In this document: piece after piece, positions 54,473 to 62,809 of the stretch
Numbering within the stretch: position 1 is the first letter of the stretch
Layout: each line of letters begins with the position of its first letter
Assembly (NCBI RefSeq): GCF_000425065.1
Contig: NZ_KE384300.1
Coordinates: 472,559-536,558 of the forward strand
Direction: 5' to 3'
DNA: 64,000 nt
Source of the DNA: Actinomadura rifamycini DSM 43936
GTDB lineage: Bacteria; Actinomycetota; Actinomycetes; Streptosporangiales; Streptosporangiaceae
Program-made: the position numbers and the translations under genes
The notes under the pieces: model-generated
The model's input: the letters and a program-made list of their open reading frames with translations, nothing else
What the model was told of the DNA's origin: nothing
Databases searched by the model: none

Positions 54473-54496
54473 GGGTGAGTAAAGATTCACTCACCC
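54473..54496. promoter_or_regulatory. TetR-type operator in the TetR/SDR divergon
   Basis: GGGTGAGT (54473-54480) and ACTCACCC (54489-54496) form a perfect inverted repeat with an 8-bp spacer over the expected transcription start. The extra half-site GGTGAGTGAA in the promoter spacer suggests a second or cooperative site. Confidence 0.75.
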
Positions 54497-54515
54497 TCTT
54501 CCACCAGGAGGAACC

Positions 54516-55175
54516 ATGCGACTCACGGTCTTCGGGGCGACCGGCGGCACCGGACTGCAGGTCGTCCGCCGGGCCCTCATCAAGGACCACCGCGTCACCG
54601 CGGTCGTGCGCGACCCGTCCCGGCTGCCCGCCGACCTGCGCGACCGCGCCGGCGACGGCGCGGCCCTGGAGGTCGTCCGCGCCGACGTCATGGACCCCGG
54701 CGCCATCGAGGACGCGGTGAAGGGGAGCGACGCCGTCGTCACCGCCATCGGCACCCGCGAGGGCCGCACCCCCACCACCGTCTGCGAGGACAGCACGCGC
54801 AGCATCACCGCCGCGATGGCGGCCGTCGGGGAGCGGCGGTTCCTCATGGTCAGCGCGTCCGGGTTCGCCAACGGACCCGGCGACGACCCGCTCACCCGGT
54901 ACGTCGTCAAGCCGATGCTGCTGAAGCCGATGCTCAAGCACGCCTTCGCCGACATGGCCCGCGCCGAGGACGTCGTCCGCGCCTCCGGCCTCGACTGGAC
55001 GATCGTCCGGCCGCCGCGGCTCACCGACGGCGACGGCAAGGGGCGCTACCGGGCCGCGGTGGACCGCAACGTCCTCGGCGGCTTCACCCTCGCCCGCGCC
55101 GACCTCGCCCTCGCGCTGCTGGACCACGCCGCCGACCCGTCCGCGATCGGGCACGTCGTCAGCGTCGGCGGCTGA
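54516..55175 (+). CDS. NAD(P)-binding Rossmann protein (NmrA/atypical SDR)
   Basis: 219 residues. The nucleotide loop is G7-A-T-G-G-T-G (VFGATGGTG), followed by AVVRDP and a central VVTAIGTREG. There is no classical YxxxK pair; WTIVRPPRLTDG near 160 is the atypical-SDR (NAD(P)H-binding) hallmark. It may reduce a quinone-like or bind a dinucleotide as a redox sensor. ATG 54516 follows AGGAGG. It is controlled by the divergent TetR protein. Confidence 0.9.
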   Translation: MRLTVFGATGGTGLQVVRRALIKDHRVTAVVRDPSRLPADLRDRAGDGAALEVVRADVMDPGAIEDAVKGSDAVVTAIGTREGRTPTTVCEDSTRSITAAMAAVGERRFLMVSASGFANGPGDDPLTRYVVKPMLLKPMLKHAFADMARAEDVVRASGLDWTIVRPPRLTDGDGKGRYRAAVDRNVLGGFTLARADLALALLDHAADPSAIGHVVSVGG

Positions 55176-55210
55176 CGGCCCCCGCGGCGGCCCCCGGCCG
55201 ACCAGGGCGG

Positions 55211-55262
55211 ATGACAACCGTCATACCGATCGGCTGACAACCGCCGGGCGAAGCGGTGATAG
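55211..55262 (+). promoter_or_regulatory. Palindromic operator and promoter of the ABC/two-component operon
   Basis: ATGAC-AACC-GTCAT (55211-55224) is a perfect dyad. TGACAACCG is repeated at 55212 and 55235. The second copy overlaps CTGACA (55234-55239), a -35 spaced 17 bp from TGATAG (55257-55262). GAAGCGG/CCGCTTC (55250-55269) flanks the -10. The dyad form resembles sites of DesR/LiaR-type regulators, and such a regulator is encoded in this operon. Confidence 0.55.
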
Positions 55263-55305
55263 CCGCTTCTACCGGCGGGGCCGCGCTCCCCGCGACGCTG
55301 GGGGC

Positions 55306-56253
55306 ATGCATCCGAACCAGGTGATCCACGTCGACGGGCTGCGCCAGCGGTACGGCGACCACGAGGCCGTCTCCGGCGTCTCGTTCGAAGTCGGGGAGGG
55401 GGAGCTGTTCGCGCTCCTCGGCACCAACGGCGCCGGCAAGACCACCACCATGGAGACCCTCGAGGGGTTCCGCCCGGCGCACGCGGGCACCGTCCGGGTC
55501 CTCGGCCGCGACCCGCACCGCGAGCGCCGCGCCGTCCGCCCGCAGATCGGGATCATGCTCCAGGAGGGCGGCTTCTTCAACGACCTCACGGTCGCCGAGA
55601 CCACCGCCCACTGGCGCGGGTTCACGCCCCGCGCGCGGCCCGCCGCCGAGGTGCTCGCGCTCGTCGGGCTGCAGGACCGGGCGGGCGTGAAGGTCCGGCA
55701 GCTGTCCGGCGGGCAGAAGCGCCGCCTCGACCTCGCGCTCGCGCTCCTCGCCCGTCCCCGCGTCCTGTTCCTGGACGAGCCCACCACCGGCATGGACCCC
55801 GAGGCCCGGCACGCCACCTGGCGGACCGTCCGGGACCTGGTGCGGGACGGCACCACCGTGCTGCTCACCACGCACTACCTGGAGGAGGCCGAGCAGCTCG
55901 CCGACCGGCTGGCGATCATGCACCGGGGAGCGATCGAGCAGACCGGCACCGTCGCCGAGGTCGTCGCCGGCCACGGCGACCGCATCAGCTTCCAGGTGCC
56001 CGAGCGGCTGCGGGTCCGCGAGCTGCCGCTGCTCGGCGGCGCCGCCGCGGACATCGCCGTGGACGGCGGCCGCGCCACCGCCACCTACACCGTGCGCGGC
56101 GACGGCATGCAGGCCGGCCTGTACGAGCTGCTGCGCTGGGCGGACGCCGGCGGCATCGCGCTCGACGGACTGCAGGCGCGCAGCGCGTCCCTCGAGGACG
56201 TCTTCCTCCGCACCGCCACCGCCGCCGCGACCCCCGAAGGAGCCTCCCGATGA
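55306..56253 (+). CDS. ABC transporter ATP-binding protein
   Basis: 315 residues. Walker A GTNGAGKTT is at 39-47, the signature LSGGQKRR near 132, Walker B VLFLDEPTTGMDP near 150, and the switch His in TTHYLEE. The C-terminal ~90 residues are a variable domain. It pairs with the next permease, sharing an ATGA overlap. The operon continues with a sensor kinase and regulator, as in DesK/LiaS-type lipid or antibiotic-stress exporters. Confidence 0.93.
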   Translation: MHPNQVIHVDGLRQRYGDHEAVSGVSFEVGEGELFALLGTNGAGKTTTMETLEGFRPAHAGTVRVLGRDPHRERRAVRPQIGIMLQEGGFFNDLTVAETTAHWRGFTPRARPAAEVLALVGLQDRAGVKVRQLSGGQKRRLDLALALLARPRVLFLDEPTTGMDPEARHATWRTVRDLVRDGTTVLLTTHYLEEAEQLADRLAIMHRGAIEQTGTVAEVVAGHGDRISFQVPERLRVRELPLLGGAAADIAVDGGRATATYTVRGDGMQAGLYELLRWADAGGIALDGLQARSASLEDVFLRTATAAATPEGASR

Positions 56254-57089
56254 CCCTCGCCGCCCCCCGCCGGCCCCGGTTCGCCCCGCCCGCGGTGTCG
56301 CCCCGGTCCCTGGCGCGCGTCGCGCGGTTCGACGCCGTCCTGCTCTACCGCAACCGCACCGCGCTGTTCACCGTCTTCGGCCTGCCCGTGATGTTCATCG
56401 CGATGCTGGTCCCGATGAGCGGCCAGGAGATCGACGGTGTGGACGGCGCGCTGCTGCAGGGCACCGGCCACCTCGCGTTCTTCCTCATCTTCGCGGTCTT
56501 CATGAACCTGGTGAACGTGTTCACCGCCCGCCGCGAGGACCTCACCCTCAAGCGGCTGCGCGGCACCGCGCTGTCCGACGCCGAGATCCGCGGCGGCAGC
56601 GTCCTCACCGCGACCGCGGCGTACGCGGCGCAGGCGCTGCTGCTGCTCGTCGTGCTCGGCGCGGCGTTCGGCGGCCGGTTCCCCGCCGACCCGCTGCTGC
56701 TCCTCGTCGGCCTCGCAGGCGGAGTGACCGTCTTCGCCCTGCTGGCCTTCGCGGTCTCCGGGCTCACCCCGAACGCCGAACTCGCCCAGCTCACCGTCCT
56801 GCCGATCATGTTCGGGTGCATGGCGGGCGGCGGCGTGATGTTCCCGCTGGACGCGCTCCCCGACGCCCTGGCCGCTGCCTGCCGCTGGCTGCCGCTGACC
56901 CCGGTCGTCGAGATCACCCGGACCGCCTACTTCGGGCAGGACTTCGCGGGCGCCTCCGAGCACGCCGCGGTCGGCTTCGCCGGCGGATGGGCCGCGTGCC
57001 TCCAGTCCTTCGCCGCGCTCGCCGTCTGGGCCGCGCTCGGCGCCGAGGCGGCCAAGCGCTGGTTCCGCTGGGAGCCGCGCCGCGGTTGA
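56250..57089 (+). CDS. ABC-2 type transporter permease
   Basis: 279 residues, six membrane helices. The ABC-2 features include a first helix after ARFDAVLLYRNRTALFTVF, the cytoplasmic FTARREDLTLKRLRGTALS loop, and a late GCMAGGGVMFPLDALP re-entrant segment. It forms an exporter with the upstream ATPase. The cargo is unknown. Confidence 0.93.
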   Translation: MTLAAPRRPRFAPPAVSPRSLARVARFDAVLLYRNRTALFTVFGLPVMFIAMLVPMSGQEIDGVDGALLQGTGHLAFFLIFAVFMNLVNVFTARREDLTLKRLRGTALSDAEIRGGSVLTATAAYAAQALLLLVVLGAAFGGRFPADPLLLLVGLAGGVTVFALLAFAVSGLTPNAELAQLTVLPIMFGCMAGGGVMFPLDALPDALAAACRWLPLTPVVEITRTAYFGQDFAGASEHAAVGFAGGWAACLQSFAALAVWAALGAEAAKRWFRWEPRRG

Positions 57090-57128
57090 GCGGCGGATAC
57101 CGTACTCGGGGGGGAAGGAGGTCCGGTC

Positions 57129-58373
57129 ATGGCGGTCGCCACGAAGGCGGAACTCGAAGAGCAGAACGCGGTGCGGCTGGAGCGCTACCGCAAGGTGACG
57201 CAGCGGTCGTTCATGATGGCCGGGGTCTCGTTCATGGCCGTCGGGCTGGGGGCGCTCGGCCCGTCCTACGCCGAAGGCCACATCGGGCTGCCCCTGGTCC
57301 TGCTGGCCGTCACCGGCCTCGGCCTGCTGCTGTGGTTCTACCTGCGGCTCGTCCGGACGGGCCTGGACGGCGGGGCCGCGCGCCGCGACATCGTGCTCAG
57401 CGGCGCGGTGACCGCCGGGCTGGGCGCGATGATCCTGACCAACCCCGTCTGGTGCGTCATCCCGGCGTTCTGGGTGTCGGCGGTGGTGCTGTCGCCGGTG
57501 AACCGCCGCCAGATCACGGCGCTGTGCGCGGGGACGGCGGCGTACTGCGCGGTCCTCTCCACGATCTCGGCCGGACGGCGCATCGAGGGCGAGAATCCGA
57601 CCTGGTACCTGGTCCTGCCCGGCTTCTTCGTCCTCTTCCTGGCGACGTGCCTGCTCGTCGCGTGGGTCAACCGGTACCAGCGCCGCATGTGGGACATGCA
57701 CCTGGAGGCGTACGCCGCCCGCGACGCCGTCGCCCGGCTCGCCGTCACCGAGGAGCGGCTCCGCTTCTCCCGCGACCTGCACGACCTGCTCGGCCACAGC
57801 CTCTCGCTGATCGCGGTGAAGAGCGAGCTCGCGATGCGGATGGCCGAGAACGACCCGGCCCGCGCCGGCGCCGAGATGGCCGACGTCCGCACCGCCGCCC
57901 GGGAGGCGCTGCGGGAGGTGCGGGCGGCCGTCCGCGGCTACCGCGCCGTCGAGCTGGACGCCGAGCTGGCCGGGGTGCGCGCGGTGCTGGAGGCGGCCGG
58001 GGTCCGCTGCGAGGCCGACGAGCCCCCGGCGGACCTGCCGTCCGAGGTCGGCGCCGTGCTCGCCTGGGTGATCCGCGAGGGCGCCACCAACGTGATCAAG
58101 CACAGCGAGGCCCGCCGCTGCACCGTCGCTCTGACCGTCTATGGTCATGCCGTGGTCCTGGAGATGCGCAACGACGGCGTCCGCGCGCGCGGCGCCGGGT
58201 CCCCCGGGTCGGGCCTGACCGGGCTGGAGGAGCGGGTCGCCGTCCTCGGCGGCGAGTTCGGCGCCGGACGGCACGGCCGCGACGGCTTCCTGCTGCGGGC
58301 CGTCGTCCCGCTGCCCGCCGGGGACGCCGGCCCCGCGGCCGAGCCCGTCCCGGCGGCCGGGAGGGAGCGGTGA
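57129..58373 (+). CDS. Sensor histidine kinase (NarL/DesK type)
   Basis: 414 residues. The first ~180 residues hold about five membrane helices, with little outside the membrane, suiting lipid or membrane-state sensing. The HisKA_3 dimerisation domain has the phosphorylated H218 in FSRDLHDLLGHSLSL. The HATPase domain has REGATNVIKHSEA and GSGLTGLEERVAVLGG. ATG 57129 follows AAGGAGG. Its stop overlaps the regulator's GTG. Confidence 0.93.
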   Translation: MAVATKAELEEQNAVRLERYRKVTQRSFMMAGVSFMAVGLGALGPSYAEGHIGLPLVLLAVTGLGLLLWFYLRLVRTGLDGGAARRDIVLSGAVTAGLGAMILTNPVWCVIPAFWVSAVVLSPVNRRQITALCAGTAAYCAVLSTISAGRRIEGENPTWYLVLPGFFVLFLATCLLVAWVNRYQRRMWDMHLEAYAARDAVARLAVTEERLRFSRDLHDLLGHSLSLIAVKSELAMRMAENDPARAGAEMADVRTAAREALREVRAAVRGYRAVELDAELAGVRAVLEAAGVRCEADEPPADLPSEVGAVLAWVIREGATNVIKHSEARRCTVALTVYGHAVVLEMRNDGVRARGAGSPGSGLTGLEERVAVLGGEFGAGRHGRDGFLLRAVVPLPAGDAGPAAEPVPAAGRER

Positions 58374-58975
58374 TCCGGGTCCTGCTGGCCGACGACGAGC
58401 ACCTCATCCGGGGCGCCGTCGCCGCGCTGCTCGGCCTGGACCCCGACCTGGAGGTCGTCGCGGAGGTCGGCCGCGGCGACGAGGTCGCCGCCGCCGTCGC
58501 CGCGAACGACCCGGACGTCGCCGTCCTCGACATCGAGATGCCCGGCGCGGACGGCCTCGCCGTCGCCGAGGAGCTGCGCTCGTCCGGCGCCCGCTGCGCG
58601 GTGTGCATCCTCACCAGCTTCGGCCGCCCCGGCTACCTGCGCCGCGCCATGGCCGCCGGGGTCCGCGGGTTCGTCCCGAAGGACGCCCCCACCGAGGAGC
58701 TGGCCGCCGCGATCCGCAAGGTCCACGCCGGGGGCCGCTACCTGGACGCCGAGCTCGCGGCCGCCGCCATGGAGGCGGGCGACAACCCGCTGACCGACCG
58801 GGAGCGCGAGATCCTCCGGCACATCGCCGCGGGCGCCGACACGTCCGGCATCGCCGGCCGCCTGCACCTGTCGGAGGGCACCGTCCGCAACTACCTGTCG
58901 TCCGCGATGGGCAAGCTCGGCGCGTCCGGCCGCCTCGCCGCCGTCCAGACCGCCCGCGAGATGGGCTGGATCTGA
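58370..58975 (+). CDS. LuxR/NarL-family response regulator
   Basis: 201 residues. The receiver domain has D8-D9, the phospho-acceptor D54 (VLDIEMPG), T/S near 84 (ILTSF) and K104 (VPKDA). The C-terminal LuxR helix-turn-helix spans about 140-195 (LTDREREILRHIAAG, LHLSEGTVRNYLSSAM). It works with the upstream kinase and probably activates this operon through the dyad at 55211. Confidence 0.94.
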   Translation: MIRVLLADDEHLIRGAVAALLGLDPDLEVVAEVGRGDEVAAAVAANDPDVAVLDIEMPGADGLAVAEELRSSGARCAVCILTSFGRPGYLRRAMAAGVRGFVPKDAPTEELAAAIRKVHAGGRYLDAELAAAAMEAGDNPLTDREREILRHIAAGADTSGIAGRLHLSEGTVRNYLSSAMGKLGASGRLAAVQTAREMGWI

Positions 58976-59025
58976 CCGCGGCCTCCCCGCGCCCGCGGGA
59001 CCGGGCCTCGCGCGGGGCGGCCGTC

Positions 59026-59031
59026 TAGTCT
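59026..59031 (+). promoter_or_regulatory. -10 box for a leaderless aminotransferase transcript
   Basis: TAGTCT ends six bases before GTG 59038 with no ribosome-binding site. Confidence 0.55.
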
Positions 59032-59037
59032 TGTGGC

Positions 59038-60201
59038 GTGACTGAGCCACTGGTCGAGCGGATGCGGGAATTCGGCGAGACGATCTTCGCCGAGATGTCG
59101 GCGCTGGCGGTCCGGACGGGCGCGATCAATCTGGGGCAGGGCTTCCCGGACGAGGACGGCCCGGCGGCCATGCTGGACATCGCCGTGGACGCCGTCCGGA
59201 ACGGGGCGAACCAGTACCCGCCGGGCCCCGGGATCGGCGAGCTCCGGGAAGCCGTCGCGGCGCAGAGGCTCGACCGGTACGGGCTGGCGTACGACCCGGC
59301 GACCGAGGTGTTCGTCACCGTCGGGGCCACCGAGGGCATCGCCGCGTCCGTCCTCGCGCTCGCCGAACCGGGCGACGAGGTGATCGTCTTCGAGCCGTAC
59401 TACGACTCCTACGCGGCCGTCGTCGCGCTCGCCGGGGCCGTCCGCAGGCCGGTCACGCTGCGGCCCGTCGAGGGCCGGTTCACCTTCGACCCGGACGAGC
59501 TGCGCGCCGCCGTCACCCCGCGCACCCGGCTGATCCTGGTGAACTCGCCCCACAACCCCTGCGGGACGGTCTTCACGCCGGACGAACTGGAGACGATCGC
59601 CGCCGTCTGCCGCGAGCACGACCTCGTCGCCGTCACCGACGAGGTGTACGAGTACCTGACGTTCGACGACGCCGTGCACGTCCCCCTCGCGACCCTCGAC
59701 GGGATGCGGGAGCGGACGGTGTCGGTGTCGTCGGTCGGCAAGTCGTTCTCCGTCACGGGCTGGAAGACCGGCTGGGTGACGGCGCCCGCGCCGTTCGTCC
59801 GGGCCGTCCAGTCGGTGAAGCAGTTCCTCACGTTCGCGGTCAGCGCCCCCTACCAGCGGGCCGCCGCGTACGCGCTGGCCGGCGAGACCGCGTGGGTCGA
59901 GGAGCTGCGCAAGTCGCTGCAGGGCAAGCGCGACCGGCTCGTCACCGGGCTGGAGGCCGCCGGGTTCGACGTCTACCGGCCGCAGGGGACGTACTTCGTG
60001 CAGGCCGACATCCGGCCCCTGGGGTTCACCGACGGCAGGGAGCTGGCGCGGGCGCTCCCCGAGCGGGCGGGCGTCGTCGCGGTCCCGACGCAGGTGTTCT
60101 ACGACCGGCCCGACGCGGGCGCGCACTTCGTCCGGTTCGCGTTCTGCAAGAAGGACGAGGTCATCGACGCGGCCGTCGAGCGGCTCGCGCGGCTCCGCTG
60201 A
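59038..60201 (+). CDS. Class I/II PLP aminotransferase (DapC/kynurenine-type)
   Basis: 387 residues. The fold-type I motifs are INLGQGFPDEDGP near 30-42, the N of NSPHNPCG at 169-176, D201-E-V-Y, and the PLP lysine K235 in SSVGKSFSVTGWK. Close relatives are annotated N-succinyldiaminopimelate aminotransferase (DapC) or kynurenine/methionine aminotransferase. Sequence alone does not decide; no other dap gene is nearby. It is probably read as a leaderless mRNA from GTG 59038. Confidence 0.92.
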   Translation: MTEPLVERMREFGETIFAEMSALAVRTGAINLGQGFPDEDGPAAMLDIAVDAVRNGANQYPPGPGIGELREAVAAQRLDRYGLAYDPATEVFVTVGATEGIAASVLALAEPGDEVIVFEPYYDSYAAVVALAGAVRRPVTLRPVEGRFTFDPDELRAAVTPRTRLILVNSPHNPCGTVFTPDELETIAAVCREHDLVAVTDEVYEYLTFDDAVHVPLATLDGMRERTVSVSSVGKSFSVTGWKTGWVTAPAPFVRAVQSVKQFLTFAVSAPYQRAAAYALAGETAWVEELRKSLQGKRDRLVTGLEAAGFDVYRPQGTYFVQADIRPLGFTDGRELARALPERAGVVAVPTQVFYDRPDAGAHFVRFAFCKKDEVIDAAVERLARLR

Positions 60202-60284
60202 GAAAGCGGGGGCGCGCCTGTAAGAGCGGCGCCGCGGGCGGGATTACGTGACGACATGATCCCGACCCCAGACGGGAGTCCTCC

Positions 60285-60830
60285 GTGGATGATCCCGAGT
60301 CACGGTTCACGCGGCTCTACGACGAGCACCACCGGCGCGTGCTGGCGTACGCGCTGGCCCACGCGGAACCCCACACGGCCGAGGACGTCGCGGGCGAGAC
60401 GTTCCTCATCGCCTGGCGGCGCCTCGACCAGGTCCGCGACCCCGCCCTGCCCTGGCTGCTCGGCGTCGCCCGCAACCTGCTGCGCAAGCAGTACGACCGG
60501 GGCCGCCGCGGCCGCGCCCTGACCGAGCGGATCCGGGCGCTCACCACGTCCGCGGACCTGGCGGCGTGGGACGTCGCCGAGCACGTCGTCGAACGCGCGG
60601 CGGCGCTCGAGGCCGTCGCGGCGCTGCCCGAACGCGACCTGGAGCTCCTGACCCTCGTCACCTGGCACGGCCTGGACTCCCGGGAGGCCGCGAAGGTCGT
60701 GGGCTGCTCGGTTCCGGCCTTCGCCGTCCGGCTGCACCGCGCCCGCCGGCGGCTCGCCCGCGCCCTGGACGCCGCGCCGGCGCCCGCCCCCGCCCGCCCC
60801 GTACCGGTCGCCGGGGAGGCGGCCCGATGA
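60285..60830 (+). CDS. ECF-type RNA polymerase sigma factor
   Basis: 181 residues. Region 2 is RFTRLYDEHHRRVLAYALAH with HTAEDVAGETFLIAWRRL. Region 4 is LPERDLELLTLVTWHGL then SREAAKVVGCSVPAFAVRLH. There is no anti-sigma domain or long C-terminal extension. GTG 60285 follows GGGAG. Its stop overlaps the start of the next gene, a membrane protein, which is the likely regulator or partner. A possible promoter feature TGTAAG lies at 60219. Confidence 0.93.
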   Translation: MDDPESRFTRLYDEHHRRVLAYALAHAEPHTAEDVAGETFLIAWRRLDQVRDPALPWLLGVARNLLRKQYDRGRRGRALTERIRALTTSADLAAWDVAEHVVERAAALEAVAALPERDLELLTLVTWHGLDSREAAKVVGCSVPAFAVRLHRARRRLARALDAAPAPAPARPVPVAGEAAR

Positions 60831-61999
60831 ACACCGGAGACGACATGCAGAACCGCAGCACCGCCGAGCGCGCGCTGCACGCGCTCAAGCCCGCCGCCCT
60901 GGACGGCCTGGCCCGCGACGCCCACGAGCGGCGCCGCGACGACGACCTGGCCCGGATCATGCGGGCCGCCCCGGAACCGGCCGTCCGGCGGTCGAGGGCG
61001 CGCCGGCCCGTGCTGCTGATCGCGGGCGCCGCGGCGGCCGCGTGCGCCGCCGCGGGGGCCGTCGTCGCGGTCGGCGGCGGCCCGGCGCCCGCCCCGCCGG
61101 CCGCGACCGCGTCCCGGCCGGTCGACGCGCGCTCCTTCCTGCTGGCGAGCGCCGACAAGGCCGAGCGGACGCCCGCCGCGACCGGCCGGTACTGGTACAC
61201 CGAGATCACCACCGCCTCGGTCATCGACACGAAGACCGACCCCGGGGCGCGGCGCCCGTCCCCCGGGGCCCGGCCCGGCGGGCGGGGGGACAAGCGGGGG
61301 GACAAGCTGCCCTACACCTACGAACTGCGGCGCGGGGAGCGGTCCTGGATCGCCCGGGACGGCGACGACCCCAGCCGGACGGTCACCGGCATCGACGCGA
61401 AGGCCGTGTTCCCCACCCCCGAGGACGAGGCGGCGTGGAAGCGCGCCGGGTCCCGAGCTCTGGTCCCGCCGGAGCTGCGGCGGGAGTCGGTGAACGACTA
61501 CGACATGGCGATCCGCTACAGCATCGGCGACGAGGGCCTGACGATGGCGGAGCTGCGGAAGCTGCCGGACGACGCGGCCGGGCTGGAGGCGGAGCTGCGC
61601 CGCCGGTTCGACGCCGACGCCCGCCGGGTCGAAGCGGGCACCCGCACCGCCGACCCCGAGGTCCGCCGGTTCATCGAGCGGACGCGGCTCTCGTTCTCCG
61701 AGTACGTCTTCGCGGTCGCCGCGGACCTGCTGGCGGGCCCGCTCACCCCGGGCACGAAGGCCGCGCTGTACCGGGTGCTGGCCGCGCGGCCGGACGTCCG
61801 CTCGCCGGGCACGGCGACCGACCCGCTCGGCCGGCGCGGCGTGGCGCTGGTCCTGCCGTTCACGGGGGAGGGCCCGGCGGTCGAGTCCCGGCTGATCGTC
61901 GACCGGGAGTCGGCGGAGCTGCTCGCGTACGACTCCGGCCGCCTGACGATGTCGTACGGGCGCACGGGGTGGGTCGACCGGATCGGCGCGCGTCCCTGA
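60827..61999 (+). CDS. CU044_5270-type single-pass membrane protein, ECF partner
   Basis: 390 residues. A ~60-residue cytoplasmic N-terminus (AERALHALKPAALDGLA) precedes one membrane helix (about 62-82) and a ~300-residue outside domain with RYWYTEITTASV and an ending like RLTMSYGRTGWVDRIG. This arrangement is that of the CU044_5270 family, which almost always follows an ECF sigma gene. By analogy the cytoplasmic segment may hold the sigma factor, but no zinc anti-sigma motif is seen. ATG 60827 overlaps the sigma stop. Confidence 0.85.
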   Translation: MNTGDDMQNRSTAERALHALKPAALDGLARDAHERRRDDDLARIMRAAPEPAVRRSRARRPVLLIAGAAAAACAAAGAVVAVGGGPAPAPPAATASRPVDARSFLLASADKAERTPAATGRYWYTEITTASVIDTKTDPGARRPSPGARPGGRGDKRGDKLPYTYELRRGERSWIARDGDDPSRTVTGIDAKAVFPTPEDEAAWKRAGSRALVPPELRRESVNDYDMAIRYSIGDEGLTMAELRKLPDDAAGLEAELRRRFDADARRVEAGTRTADPEVRRFIERTRLSFSEYVFAVAADLLAGPLTPGTKAALYRVLAARPDVRSPGTATDPLGRRGVALVLPFTGEGPAVESRLIVDRESAELLAYDSGRLTMSYGRTGWVDRIGARP

Positions 62000-62055
62000 C
62001 GGGGGCGTGCACGGGGAGTATCCGGTTCGGCACCCCCGGCGGTCGCGGGAAGTTA

Positions 62056-62061
62056 TAGCCT
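62056..62061 (+). promoter_or_regulatory. -10 box for a leaderless sseB-like transcript
   Basis: TAGCCT ends seven bases before GTG 62069 with no ribosome-binding site. Confidence 0.55.
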
Positions 62062-62068
62062 TCCCACC

Positions 62069-62767
62069 GTGTCCGGACTGACGATTCCCCAGCCCCAGTT
62101 CCCCGACGACGACGGCGGCGCCGACCCCCGGCTCTGCGAGGCGCTCGCGGGGTACGCGGCGGGACGGGTCGGCCAGCACACCGTCCTGCGCCGGCTGCAG
62201 GGCGCCCGGCTGCTGGTGCCCGTCGTCGCGATCCTCACCGAGGAGGAGGACGTCGCGCCCGGCGAGCTGCGGCGGGAGAAGTCGAGCGACATGGCGCTGC
62301 CGCTGCTGACCGGCGAGGACGGGCGCCGCGGCGTGCTCGGGTTCACCTGCACCGAGACGATGAAGGCGTGGCGGGCGGACGCCCGGCCGGTGGCGGTGCC
62401 GGCCGGCCAGGCGTGCCGCGCGGTGCTGGACGAGAACGCCGACGCCCTCGTGATCGACGTGGCGGGGCCGGTGCCGTTCGCCGTCGACGGGCTGCGGCTG
62501 CACCTGCTCGCCGAGGGGCGCCCGATCCCCGCGCCGCACGAGGACCCGGACGTCCTCGCCGCGGTGGAGGCCGCGTTCGGTTCCGACGAGGCGGTCGCGG
62601 GGGTGCGGGTCACCGAGGGCACGTCCGCCGAGCTGGCCGTCCGGTTCGCGGTGAGCCCGGGGCACGACGAGCGCCGCACCGTCCAGCGGGTGTCGGACCG
62701 GCTCGCGGAGGTGCTCCGCGGCCGGATCGTCGGCGGCGTCGAGCTGAGCGTCGTCCGCCGCGCGTAA
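62069..62767 (+). CDS. SseB family protein
   Basis: 232 residues. SseB-like features are DPRLCEALAGYAAG and the central LLVPVVAIL, SSDMALPLLTGEDGRRGVLGFT and PVAVPAGQACRAVLDENADALVIDVAG segments. The family's function in actinobacteria is unknown. It is a soluble cytoplasmic protein with no enzyme signature and is common just upstream of other housekeeping genes. It is likely leaderless. Confidence 0.88.
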   Translation: MSGLTIPQPQFPDDDGGADPRLCEALAGYAAGRVGQHTVLRRLQGARLLVPVVAILTEEEDVAPGELRREKSSDMALPLLTGEDGRRGVLGFTCTETMKAWRADARPVAVPAGQACRAVLDENADALVIDVAGPVPFAVDGLRLHLLAEGRPIPAPHEDPDVLAAVEAAFGSDEAVAGVRVTEGTSAELAVRFAVSPGHDERRTVQRVSDRLAEVLRGRIVGGVELSVVRRA

Positions 62768-62809
62768 AACCGTTCGACGCCGCTTCGGCCGGGCCGCCAT
62801 CCTGGCCCG

